A DNA stretch of 64,000 nt, taken from positions 62,001 to 126,000 of the forward strand of contig NZ_CP100403.1 of the NCBI RefSeq assembly GCF_024218795.1. The letters run 5' to 3'. Source of the DNA: Halorussus aquaticus. GTDB taxonomy: Archaea > Halobacteriota > Halobacteria > Halobacteriales > Haladaptataceae. This document shows, piece by piece, positions 52,272 through 59,937 of this stretch (its first letter is position 1; each line of letters opens with the position of its first letter). The position numbers and the translations under genes were made by a program. Under the pieces are notes generated by a model. It had not been told where the DNA came from, searched no databases, and saw nothing but the letters and a program-made list of their open reading frames with translations.

Positions 52272-53687
52272 ATGGACCAGTTCGTCAATCGTATCGATGA
52301 ACTCGATCGGTTGCAGACCCTCTATGAGAGTGGCACTGCAGAACTCGCAATTATCTATGGGCGCCGCCAGATCGGCAAGAGCGAACTCGTCCGCCAATCG
52401 ATTGCTGACCGCGACGATGCCGTGTACTATCAGGCAGTCCAAGGAACAGCGACGACACAGCTCAGGCGGTTCGTCGAGGCAGCAGCGTCGACCTATCCAG
52501 ACATCACGGCCGTTAAAGAGGAGTGGGAACCGCTCTTAACGTATCTCACCGACAGAGACGCCGTCATCGTTATCGACGAATTTCCGTACCTCATCGAATC
52601 GAACGAGGGACTTCCCTCGGTCATTCAACATCTGTGGGATACCGCTGTCGACGAGAGTCAGGCGACGCTCGTACTCACAGGCTCTGCAATCGGCATGATC
52701 CATACCCACGTCCTCGATGGCGGTGCGCCACTCTACGGACGGGTATCCCAGACACCGAATGGCCGCCTCGAACTCACCCAGCTGCCGTTTCGCTCCATCC
52801 AAGAGTTCGTGCCGACGTACGATCCCGAAGAACGGGTGTTCGTCTATGGCGTCTTCGGCGGCACACCCCGATATCTCAGCCCGCTCGATCCATCACAGAG
52901 CCTCGGAGAGAACATCACGCGGCTGCTGTGCGACCCGGATGGCCCACTCCACGACGAGCCCGAAACCGTCCTCCAGATGGAACTCAACGAGGTGAACACG
53001 TATTTTTCGGTTCTGGAGTCGATGGCCAGCGGGAACCGCAGTCGAAACGAGATCGCCCAGGGAGCCGGCATCGAGAGCACCAACACGTCGTACTACTTCG
53101 ACCGGCTGGAAACCCTCCAGATCATCGAGAAACATCATCCGGCACTCGCCGATCCGGCGCGCAGCAAGCGGACTCGATACAAGATTCGAGATCCCGTATT
53201 CCGGTTTTACTTCCGGTATCTCTACGGCCGCGAGGGACAGTACGAACTCTACGGCGAGAACGCCTATGCAGATCTCATCGAACCGGAATTGCCCGACTTC
53301 GTCAGCGAAACGTTCGAATCGCTCTGTCACCAGGCAGTGCCGGCGCTCTATGCAGACTACCAGCTCACACAGGTGCCAAGCCAGTGGTGGTACAAGGGCC
53401 AGGAAGTAGATGTCGTCGCACCAACTGACGAGTCAACGCTGATCGCTGGCGAAGCGAAATTTACCAACACCCCCCTCGGCTATGACGTGCTCGCGGACCT
53501 CGAAGACGACGTGGAGCAAATCGATTGGACACCCACCGGAGGTGGTGAGCCGACGTATGAATTCGCCTTGTTCAGCCGCTCCGGGTTCAAACGCTCCGTC
53601 GAGGAAGCTGCAGACGAGCGTGATGATCTCCGGCTATTCGATCTCTCCGATATCGTTGCCATTCTCGAGAGTGGAACCACCCATTAA
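52272..53687 (+). CDS. archaeal ATPase with DUF234-type C-terminal domain
   Basis: 471 residues. NRIDELDRLQTLYESGTAEL, Walker A in IIYGRRQIGKSELVRQ (about 31-44), Walker B in AVIVIDEFPYL (about 97-107) and sensor LVLTGSAIGM. A winged helix follows (about 255-300) and a C-terminal DUF234 nuclease-like fold with EVDVVAPTDESTLIAGEAKF. These AAA/STAND-like ATPases are abundant in archaea with unknown roles; a DNA-related function is inferred from the C-terminal domain. The palindrome at 52208 suggests self-regulated expression. Confidence 0.85.
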   Translation: MDQFVNRIDELDRLQTLYESGTAELAIIYGRRQIGKSELVRQSIADRDDAVYYQAVQGTATTQLRRFVEAAASTYPDITAVKEEWEPLLTYLTDRDAVIVIDEFPYLIESNEGLPSVIQHLWDTAVDESQATLVLTGSAIGMIHTHVLDGGAPLYGRVSQTPNGRLELTQLPFRSIQEFVPTYDPEERVFVYGVFGGTPRYLSPLDPSQSLGENITRLLCDPDGPLHDEPETVLQMELNEVNTYFSVLESMASGNRSRNEIAQGAGIESTNTSYYFDRLETLQIIEKHHPALADPARSKRTRYKIRDPVFRFYFRYLYGREGQYELYGENAYADLIEPELPDFVSETFESLCHQAVPALYADYQLTQVPSQWWYKGQEVDVVAPTDESTLIAGEAKFTNTPLGYDVLADLEDDVEQIDWTPTGGGEPTYEFALFSRSGFKRSVEEAADERDDLRLFDLSDIVAILESGTTH

Positions 53688-53713
53688 CGCCGGAGGGTAA
53701 CAGCTGGGGATAG

Positions 53714-53740
53714 TTTTTCTCCCCCAAAGGGGTGCAGGGG
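53714..53740 (+). promoter_or_regulatory. T-tract plus hairpin element (copy l)
   Basis: TTTTT (53714-53718), a CCCC arm (53721-53724), CAAAGGGGTGCA loop and GGGG arm (53737-53740). The next ATG is at 53770, 52 bases after the T-tract. Confidence 0.7.
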
Positions 53741-53769
53741 AATCAAACGTACCCCCAGAGGCGAACCAA

Positions 53770-54189
53770 ATGAAAGAAACCAACAAGACGTCAGCGTATC
53801 GAATAACGATCACTCTCGATAGCGCCGAGCTCCCCGTCGACGAGCAAGTCCGCAACGCGCTTCTCACCGAGTTCCGTTCACGAGTCGGCCATCTCGTCGA
53901 AGGGCTTCGTGGCATCGACGCTAAGCAAGATGACATCGACATCAGTACGGGCTACCGATATGCGCAAGTTCCGGCAACGTGCCCACTCTGTAGCGAGCGA
54001 CTCGATCTCCAGAGCGTCCATCTCGATACAGAAAACGGAGCCCTGGCTAGCGCGGTGTGTTCGAGTGAGGAGTGTGACTGGAGCGGTGATGCAGTCTATC
54101 GGATTATCGACCTCGAGGGCAGCGAAAGCGACGCCTTCGAGAGCAGCGTACTGACCGGGGATATCGCTCCGCGCTACCACCCGTACTGA
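53770..54189 (+). CDS. zinc-ribbon hypothetical protein
   Basis: 139 residues. An N-terminal SAYRITITLDSAELPVDEQV and helix is followed by a ribbon with CPLC and CSSEEC. Unknown function; belongs to the small-gene module. Confidence 0.62.
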   Translation: MKETNKTSAYRITITLDSAELPVDEQVRNALLTEFRSRVGHLVEGLRGIDAKQDDIDISTGYRYAQVPATCPLCSERLDLQSVHLDTENGALASAVCSSEECDWSGDAVYRIIDLEGSESDAFESSVLTGDIAPRYHPY

Positions 54190-54255
54190 ACTGAGATCTG
54201 CGAGGTATCTCTGCTGAGCCGACAACGTAGCAGCCCCCACAGAGAACCAGCCCGA

Positions 54256-54297
54256 TTAACCAACATGACTCATCCAGTAGTAACCAGTGTTGGTTAA
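54256..54297. promoter_or_regulatory. long-spaced inverted repeat (site 3)
   Basis: TTAACCAAC (54256-54264) and GTTGGTTAA (54289-54297), perfect arms with 24 bases between. It lies between the 53770 gene and hairpin copy m. Confidence 0.7.
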
Positions 54298-54317
54298 CGG
54301 CTAGCCGCCGGTAGCAG

Positions 54318-54345
54318 TTTTTCTCCCCCAGGAGGGGGTGCGGGG
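54318..54345 (+). promoter_or_regulatory. T-tract plus hairpin element (copy m)
   Basis: TTTTT (54318-54322), CCCC arm (54325-54328), CAGGAGGGGGTGC loop, GGGG arm (54342-54345). The next ATG is at 54368. It is 20 bases downstream of inverted-repeat site 3, so both signals act on the same gene. Confidence 0.7.
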
Positions 54346-54367
54346 CGAGTTCCCGCATTGATTCATT

Positions 54368-55369
54368 ATGGCACTCACTGCGAGTACGACCAGCAACGCA
54401 GCTAGCGAAATTGCAACTGCTCGGCAGGCTGACCACGTGGCGTTCCTTCATCGAGTCCCGTTCGCATTTGATGCTCTCGGACTCGGTTTTCTCACTGGAT
54501 TTCGCGAGGACTGTACCTACCAACAGCAGCAGTTCAAAGCGTTAGAGTTGCCTGTCGGGATGCTCGATAACGATTTTCGAAATCCAGACATTGATCGGTA
54601 CGTCGAGCGCTTTTTCGAGCACGAGCCCCAGGTCGGGGTGATTGGCGATGCCTACGAAGTCGACAAGGTGGACCGATACGTCGCTGCTGCTCGCGAGATC
54701 CAAGGAAGCTACCCAGAATCGGACCTCGTCATCGTCCCCAAATGCCGTGGCGCGATTCACGCGATCCCTGATGACCTCGTCGTCGGGTACTCCCGGGGAT
54801 ACGCCGATCGACTCGCTCACGAGTTCTCAGAGCCGAGCGATTGGCGTGGTCGTCGTGTCCACATACTTGGAGGAAGTCCGCCAAAACAACTGGACGTCAT
54901 TAAGCAGCTCACCCGTCCCACGCTGACTGGAGACCCACCCGCAGATATCGTCGGTCTCGACTGGAATGGTCTTCACCGTGGCGCACAGTTCGGCGAGTTC
55001 TGGACAGCTAGTGGGTGGGACGACAGTGGTCGCGACGCCGAGCACATGACGATCCGAAAAACCGTTCGGTGCAGTCTCGCGAAGGTTCGAGAATTCTGGC
55101 AGGCACGAGGCGTATGGCCCGAATCGACAACGAAGGAAGACAGCATCGAGTTCGAGTATCGCGGCCCGTCACCGAGTGATATCGAAGGTGCAGCGTGTAC
55201 TGAGTGCGATGTGAACGTTTGGACGACTGAACGAGGTCCCTTCGTAGCAGAGTACGATACGGGAGAGATCTGTGGGTACTGTAGCTACGACTGCTACTTC
55301 ACGCATCGGCAGCAGAACCAGCTCGAAGAGCTAGCCGGCGAAGAAAGCGTCTACTTCCCGCCAGCCTGA
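54368..55369 (+). CDS. DUF6610 family protein, possible transglycosylase-like barrel
   Basis: 333 residues. The DUF6610 pattern includes FKALELPVGMLDNDFRNPDI, VDRYVAAAREIQGSYPESDL, IVPKCRGAIHAIPDDLVVGY and RRVHILGGSPPKQLDVIKQL, then IVGLDWNGLHRGAQFGEFW. The barrel-like order with a late HxLGGSPxxQ and D-W-N resembles DNA/tRNA guanine transglycosylase relatives, though no preQ0 synthesis genes are nearby. The C-terminus has a zinc ribbon (CTECD; CGYCSYDC). The role is unproven. Confidence 0.7.
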   Translation: MALTASTTSNAASEIATARQADHVAFLHRVPFAFDALGLGFLTGFREDCTYQQQQFKALELPVGMLDNDFRNPDIDRYVERFFEHEPQVGVIGDAYEVDKVDRYVAAAREIQGSYPESDLVIVPKCRGAIHAIPDDLVVGYSRGYADRLAHEFSEPSDWRGRRVHILGGSPPKQLDVIKQLTRPTLTGDPPADIVGLDWNGLHRGAQFGEFWTASGWDDSGRDAEHMTIRKTVRCSLAKVREFWQARGVWPESTTKEDSIEFEYRGPSPSDIEGAACTECDVNVWTTERGPFVAEYDTGEICGYCSYDCYFTHRQQNQLEELAGEESVYFPPA

Positions 55370-55380
55370 GCAGCGCGCTG

Positions 55381-55408
55381 TTTTTTGCGCCCCGAAGGGG
55401 TGCGGCGC
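55381..55408 (+). promoter_or_regulatory. T-tract plus hairpin element (copy n), stem changed
   Basis: TTTTTT (55381-55386), GCGCC (55387-55391), loop CCGAAGGGGTGC, GGCGC (55404-55408). The next ATG is at 55452. A 10-bp palindrome CAGCGCGCTG (55371-55380) just before the T-tract gives a terminator-like shape for the preceding gene. Confidence 0.68.
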
Positions 55409-55451
55409 GATCTGAATCGGCGCAGTTGCGATAATTCAAGTTCTGAAAACC

Positions 55452-56378
55452 ATGGCTACGAGTAGTGATTCGTCGGTCTCATTCGAGGAGACCGATACCC
55501 GACACGACGAGATGCACAGTACTATCGAAGAGTGGATCGACGACCTCGTCGACCGCGTCGACGATGCCCAAGCAAGTGAGGAGTTCCAGGAGTGGTTAGA
55601 CGTCCAGAGTCGCTTCCACGACTATTCGCACCGAAATACGCTCCTGATCAAGTTCCAGTATCCAGAGGCAACGAAAGTCGCAGGCTACAACACGTGGCGA
55701 AACGACTTCGATCGGCACGTCCAGGAAGGCGAACAGGCCATCTGGATCTGGGCGCCGATCATCACCAAGCGATGTCCCGAATGTGAGAATTCGCCCAGCT
55801 ACCACGAGAAAATCGGTTGTGGGTACGACGAGACGTCGGCGGATGAGTGGTCGAATGGCCTCGTCGGGTTCAAACCAACACCAGTCTTCGACGTCTCCCA
55901 GACGGAGGGAGAGCCGCTCCCCGAACTGGAGACGGCAGCAATGGGCGACGCCGACGACCTGGTGCCAGCGCTCAAAGGAGCAGCTGATGAACTCGGTGTG
56001 ACGGTACGCATTGTCGATGCTGACGACTGGGACTATGGCGACGCGAAGGGAGTCTGTAAGTACCGGAGCCTACACGACCTCCAGCCAGTCGTCGAAGCGA
56101 TAGCCCGATCGAACCAGGCAGATCTCGCTGTCACGCTGATCCATGAGTACGCCCACGCGTTGCTCCACTTCGATATCGAGGATGAACCCGAACGGGCAAA
56201 GCGCGAGGTCGAAGCAGAAGCCGTCGCGTACATTGTCGGTCGGTATTTCGGACTCGACACGAGCGGATCTGCGTTCTATCTCGCTGCGTGGCAGGGCGAT
56301 GACTCAGAAGCAATTCAAGAGCGCCTCGGTCGAATCAGTTCGACTGCTCAGGAGATCATTGGGTCACTCGTGGAGTAA
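55452..56378 (+). CDS. ArdC-like ssDNA-binding protein fused to ImmA/IrrE-type metallopeptidase
   Basis: 308 residues. The N-terminal ArdC-type domain (about 20-110) contains SRFHDYSHRNTLLIKFQYPE and VAGYNTWRNDFDRHVQEGEQ followed by IWAPI. A Cys pair (CPEC...C) follows, then a peptidase domain with the zinc motif LIHEYAHALLHFD (about 224-236) and a downstream glutamate in EVEAEAVAYIVGRYFGLD. Bacterial ArdC protects incoming plasmid DNA from restriction and nucleases in the recipient. This gene fits that role in a transferable element. Preceded by hairpin copy n. Confidence 0.85.
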   Translation: MATSSDSSVSFEETDTRHDEMHSTIEEWIDDLVDRVDDAQASEEFQEWLDVQSRFHDYSHRNTLLIKFQYPEATKVAGYNTWRNDFDRHVQEGEQAIWIWAPIITKRCPECENSPSYHEKIGCGYDETSADEWSNGLVGFKPTPVFDVSQTEGEPLPELETAAMGDADDLVPALKGAADELGVTVRIVDADDWDYGDAKGVCKYRSLHDLQPVVEAIARSNQADLAVTLIHEYAHALLHFDIEDEPERAKREVEAEAVAYIVGRYFGLDTSGSAFYLAAWQGDDSEAIQERLGRISSTAQEIIGSLVE

Positions 56379-56450
56379 CGATTCAGACAACTTCTGGAAC
56401 TCGTAACAGTCGAAACTAATCGAGTGAAGTTCCGGGTGCGTTGAAAACGG

Positions 56451-56480
56451 TTTTTCACGCCGTCGAAGGGCGACGGCGTG
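56451..56480 (+). promoter_or_regulatory. T-tract plus hairpin element (copy o), perfect 9-bp stem
   Basis: TTTTT (56451-56455), CACGCCGTC (56456-56464), loop GAAGGGC (56465-56471), GACGGCGTG (56472-56480). The next ATG is at 56513. Together with copy h it shows that the stem is free to change. Confidence 0.7.
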
Positions 56481-56512
56481 CGCGAACTCGTCACGTCGAT
56501 TCAGCCGAAATC

Positions 56513-57064
56513 ATGACCGAACGAACTGACGACGTCGAGACACGGAGCGAAGATGAAACAGAACACGAAGAGCGGGTGTACTCTCCTGATGGTGGAGTTG
56601 TAGCATCGACTCCTGCAGCTTCGCCACCTACTGAAGCGATCCAACAACCCACCATTGGCGAAGACCCGTCTCAGGAGGAGCTCGAGCCTCGCACAAAGCG
56701 AGCTCGAAACGAAGAGATGGACGTCTCGCTACTCCAGAAGGGAGGAATCTACGAGGTGCAATCGTCGTCCGGGAACATCTACGAGGTCGACGTCGCGAGT
56801 GAGACGTGTACGTGTCCAGATTTCAAAAAGCGGAATCCAAGCGGTGGGTGTAAGCATCTACGGCGAGCCGATCTCGAAATTCGGGGAGGGAACGCCCCTC
56901 GTCCAGATGGCCGTCTCCCGGAAACGACGGACGTGGTCAAACAACTTGCAACGGAGATTCGCGAGCTGGACCAAGAGATCGAAGAACGCGAGGACCGTCG
57001 GCAGAAACTCGAAGCCACGGTGGCGGTTATCGAGGAAGTCTCGTTGAGTAGACGAGAAAATTAA
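56513..57064 (+). CDS. SWIM zinc-finger protein
   Basis: 183 residues. A disordered acidic start (about 1-70) is followed by the SWIM motif: VDVASETCTCPDFKKRNPSG then GCKHLRRADLEI, giving C-x-C-x(n)-C-x-H. The end is a coiled coil (ATEIRELDQEIEEREDRRQK). SWIM fingers bind DNA or proteins in recombination-related factors. The TAA stop overlaps inverted-repeat site 4. Confidence 0.8.
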   Translation: MTERTDDVETRSEDETEHEERVYSPDGGVVASTPAASPPTEAIQQPTIGEDPSQEELEPRTKRARNEEMDVSLLQKGGIYEVQSSSGNIYEVDVASETCTCPDFKKRNPSGGCKHLRRADLEIRGGNAPRPDGRLPETTDVVKQLATEIRELDQEIEEREDRRQKLEATVAVIEEVSLSRREN

Positions 57065-57102
57065 CCAACAATTCTAAGATATTGCCCAACAACGTTGGTT
57101 AA
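57061..57102. promoter_or_regulatory. long-spaced inverted repeat (site 4)
   Basis: TTAACCAAC (57061-57069) and GTTGGTTAA (57094-57102), perfect arms, 24 bases apart. The left arm overlaps the stop codon of the SWIM gene and the right arm ends 14 bases before the next start. Confidence 0.7.
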
Positions 57103-57115
57103 CAGAACCTGTCCA

Positions 57116-57439
57116 ATGTCCTATTCTCCACCAGACCCACCTCGAGAAGTCCCAGCAGACATCGCTTCAAAACTCGATGAACAATCCCCGGAGGTACTCC
57201 GACAAATCGCTCGATTCGCCGAGGAGCTTGCTGAACATCGCGAGCGGGAGGCACGACTAGCTGAAAACGAGGAGGATAAGGAGGTCGAAGAGCGACCAGA
57301 GGACCTTCCCGATGACGTTCCGGCGAAGGCGACGATCACAATCAAGGAGATCAACGACAACCGCTACTACTACTGGCAGTGGCGGGAAGGAGATTCGGTG
57401 ACGTCGAAGTACAAAGGGCCGGTGAATCCCGACGAGTAG
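57116..57439 (+). CDS. DUF6788-like small protein
   Basis: 107 residues: an acidic helical N-terminal part (VLRQIARFAEELAEHREREA) and a C-terminal beta segment NRYYYWQWREGDSVTSKYKG, the mark of DUF6788-type proteins often found in mobile elements. Last gene before the origin. Inverted-repeat site 4 overlaps its likely promoter. Confidence 0.7.
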   Translation: MSYSPPDPPREVPADIASKLDEQSPEVLRQIARFAEELAEHREREARLAENEEDKEVEERPEDLPDDVPAKATITIKEINDNRYYYWQWREGDSVTSKYKGPVNPDE

Positions 57440-57497
57440 ACGAGATTGAATGTAGCCTGAAGTTTGTTACAGCGCGATTCCTAGCGTAGCAGATGAC

Positions 57498-57994
57498 ACC
57501 CCCCAGAGTGTGAATGGGGTCGGTTCACCCACACCCCTCAGTGTGAATGAGCTATCAACCGCCCCTCTCTAACGAGACTTCACGCCGAGAGAAGGCAGAG
57601 GAACACGTGGATAGATTACGCCTCGTCTACCCCCACACCCCTCAGTGTGAATGGACCACCACCCAGGGTACCGCGATTAAGAAGTCCTTAACAACAGAAG
57701 CCCTCACGCCGTAGGGAGGGTTCTCGCCTCAGTGTCGAAGCTTCGGCACAAAGCCTCGCCTTTCAGAATACGCCTACTCGGAGGACTGTTTAGACTGTAG
57801 TATAATAAAGATAACTAAAACTGGGGTGCGGTGTCGTAGCGGACCGGGTCAGCTACCATGGCAGAACGTGTAAGCCGCTCTCCGTGCCGTAATAGGTTCT
57901 TCAGACGAACGAGACAGCTTCTACAGCTCGAGTCCAGCTCTGTCTCTACAACCGTCGTAGCCTATGGGGGACCATTCACACCGAGGGGTGGGGG
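57498..57994. other. replication origin region, left repeat cluster and AT-rich segment
   Basis: Four ORB-like repeats of the type CCCACACCCCTCAGTGTGAATG occur: 57498-57519, 57530-57550 and 57632-57654 in one direction, and 57972-57994 inverted. Between them lies an AT-rich stretch (about 57796-57822, TAGTATAATAAAGATAACTA) that could unwind. No gene fits 57440-57996. With the adjacent orc1/cdc6 gene this is the layout of a haloarchaeal Orc-type origin. Confidence 0.75.
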
Positions 57995-57996
57995 TG

Positions 57997-59265
57997 TCAC
58001 CATCCCATCAACGTCTGGAGTTCCGGCGTTGAGTTGATCAGTCCAGTTCGCGTACTCTCAACGTCTCCTTGGAGCGAATACGACCTGAACTTCCCCTGAT
58101 CTCCGCCTTCCTTCTTTTTCGATTCGAGAACTCCTGTCGTCACGTGCTTGTTCAGAAGCTCAAGCGCACGATTGTACCCCTTGGGCTCGACTTCGACATC
58201 CCGTGCTACTGTTTGGTAGACCTCGTGAATCTCTGACGTCCGGAACCATTCTTTCTCCGGGTTATTCCGGTCAAGACGTGTGAGAGCAAACAGGAGTAAT
58301 TTACCGGACAACGGAGTCCCTTTCACCATCTCCATAAAGAGCTCAACTTCAACGAGTTCGTCAGCTTCGAAAACGTGCTCCGCTGTCACGACGTCGTCGC
58401 CTTCTTCGTCAGCGATCTCGCCTGCATTCCGGAACAATCGGACTGCGCGTCGAGCGTCACCGTGTTCTTCAGCTGCGAGTTCAGCTGTTGTTGGAATCAC
58501 TTCGTCATCGAGGACACCGTCGTAAAATGCGTCTCGTCGATTTTCGAGGATTGCGATAAGCTGATCTTCTTCGTACGGTGTGAACGTTCGGTGTTCTGGC
58601 TGGAGAGTCGATTGAACCCGTGACTCGATTTCTCCTTTGAATTCGATGTCGTTCGAAATTCCGATTGTAACGACTGGGAAGTCAACGTCGTCTTTTGACT
58701 GTGCCCGTGAAAGCGTGTAGAGTACTTCGTTGACTTCTCCATGCTTGTCGATCTCATCGATAATGACGACGAGACCGCCAGAGAACTCCCTCTGAACAAC
58801 GGGCCACAACTTCTGATCCCGATAATGTTCTGCTGAGAGGCCCTGATAGGGGACGTCGAGCGGGTTTTCTGCTTTCGCGTTCACCTGCTCTGCGATCTTT
58901 CGGAAGGTGGAGGTATACGTGGAGATGGGATCCGGATTAATGTACGCAGTAACGATCGGGGACTCCGTTCCTTCAGTTGCTGCCTCGAGTCGCTCACAGA
59001 CGTGTCTGGCAACTAGTGTCTTCCCCGTCCCGGTTTCACCCCACTCCAGGACGTTATCCGGGACGCTATTTGTCCGCATTTTCCGGAGATTCTTCGCCAA
59101 GAACGTGATGTGGCCGTCCCGACCGACGATCCGATTGGCGTCAGGAACGTTATCGATCTCGAGCAACCACGGTTTCTCAAAAATGTCCGATCCGTCTTCG
59201 CCATCCCCCTCATTGACATTTAAGATCTCGTCGACGGTTGTTTGCGTGGAATCGTTGTTTGGCAT
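57997..59265 (-). CDS. orc1/cdc6: Orc1/Cdc6 replication initiator
   Basis: 422 residues, AAA+ ATPase with Walker A in LEWGETGTGKTLVARHVCER (about 61-80), Walker B in VVIIDEIDKHGE (about 165-176), a sensor segment VVTIGISNDIEFKGEIESRV, and a C-terminal winged helix (about 330-422) that binds ORB repeats. It would load MCM at the flanking origin. The ATG at 59265 is preferred: a TATA-like CCTATATG on the reverse strand sits about 25 bases upstream of it, fitting a leaderless transcript, while the ATG at 59286 is too close to that box. Confidence 0.9.
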   Translation of the reverse strand: MPNNDSTQTTVDEILNVNEGDGEDGSDIFEKPWLLEIDNVPDANRIVGRDGHITFLAKNLRKMRTNSVPDNVLEWGETGTGKTLVARHVCERLEAATEGTESPIVTAYINPDPISTYTSTFRKIAEQVNAKAENPLDVPYQGLSAEHYRDQKLWPVVQREFSGGLVVIIDEIDKHGEVNEVLYTLSRAQSKDDVDFPVVTIGISNDIEFKGEIESRVQSTLQPEHRTFTPYEEDQLIAILENRRDAFYDGVLDDEVIPTTAELAAEEHGDARRAVRLFRNAGEIADEEGDDVVTAEHVFEADELVEVELFMEMVKGTPLSGKLLLFALTRLDRNNPEKEWFRTSEIHEVYQTVARDVEVEPKGYNRALELLNKHVTTGVLESKKKEGGDQGKFRSYSLQGDVESTRTGLINSTPELQTLMGW

Positions 59266-59299
59266 GGACGGACCAATTCGTCCCATTCACATATAGGTT

Positions 59300-59459
59300 G
59301 CCCACCCTCGGTGTGATTGATTTCCTCCCCATTCACACTCTGGGGGGTGCTCCGTTTCAGTAAGACCCCCCGGAGTGTGAATGGGATTAACCCTATCGCC
59401 CACCTCCGTTTCAGCAAGACCCCCCCAGAGTGTGAATGGGATTGACCCTGTCGCCCACT
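59300..59459. repeat. replication origin region, right repeat cluster with tandem repeat
   Basis: ORB-like repeats at 59300-59319 (CCCACCCTCGGTGTGATTG form), 59329-59349 (inverted), 59364-59385 and 59419-59440. The last two belong to a nearly identical tandem duplication of about 54 bases (from about 59350 and from about 59405), each with CTCCGTTTCAG, AAGACCCCCC, GTGTGAATGGGATT and TCGCCCAC. They flank the orc1/cdc6 promoter and could also regulate it. Confidence 0.75.
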
Positions 59460-59474
59460 TGTGATTCTGCTCGC

Positions 59475-59513
59475 TTCCGGGCTAAAGTGTATGTGTCCTC
59501 GATGCCAGCGGGT
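59475..59513. repeat. 39-base segment shared with 33871-33909
   Basis: TTCCGGGCTAAA then TGTATGTGTCCTCGATGCCA and GCGGGT match the other site at about 34 of 39 positions. One copy is next to the origin, the other is upstream of the RPA-like gene. The bases from here to 59582 hold no gene. Confidence 0.55.
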
Positions 59514-59582
59514 CTTCAGTTTCGGTCCCGGACCTCTAGGACGCTCCACAGACTCCGCCCTGCGAGACAGCCTCCCTCACCA

Positions 59583-59900
59583 TTATGCAAACGTTGGATA
59601 GCTCCGTCCGTTCTGCTGGACGTAGGCCTCCTCGACGGTGTCGTCGATCTCCGTCTTGGTGAGGACGTTCCGCATTTCGGTCTGCTGGAACAACCGGCGG
59701 ACCTGGCTGAACCGATAGTCGGCGTAGAAGCTCAGGTCGAAGATCAGGGCACGGGCTGTGTCCTCACGCGTCTCGTACGAGCGCGTCGACGACTCCCAGT
59801 CACCCTTCACGATCGGCATGATCCGGGCGCTGTTCGCGGCCGTCTGGAGCATCGTCCACATCTGGTTGTCACTGAGTGGTTGTTCGAATCGGGGCGTCGG
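59583..59900 (-). pseudogene. C-terminal fragment of a primase/helicase-associated protein
   Basis: The reverse frame reads LSDNQMWTMLQTAANSARIM, ETREDTARALIFDLSFYADY, RFSQVRRLFQQTEMRNVLTK and TEIDDTVEEAYVQQNGRSYP. This matches the helical domain that follows viral/plasmid primase or D5-type helicase modules (..ADxALxxxLxFxxxxDxxxVxxLFRxS..). The start and the catalytic part are missing, and upstream the frame runs antisense into uspA. It is a truncated remnant at the border of the element. Confidence 0.5.
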
Positions 59901-59937
59901 CACTACACTCTTCTCAGCTCCTCTCGAACTCGAATGT

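Noticed and set aside
26451..56480. Reading the T-tract plus hairpin elements as simple intrinsic terminators
   Set aside because: The T-tract comes before the stem on the plus strand, and on the minus strand it is an A-tract, so neither strand has stem-then-T. The T-tract alone may still stop the upstream transcript. Copies d and n do have an extra stem before the T-tract.
26953..57102. Inverted repeats as tyrosine-recombinase core sites or RNA terminators
   Set aside because: Core recombination sites have 6-8 bp spacers, not 23-24, and spacers here share no sequence. A 9-bp stem with a 24-base loop and no T-run is a poor terminator.
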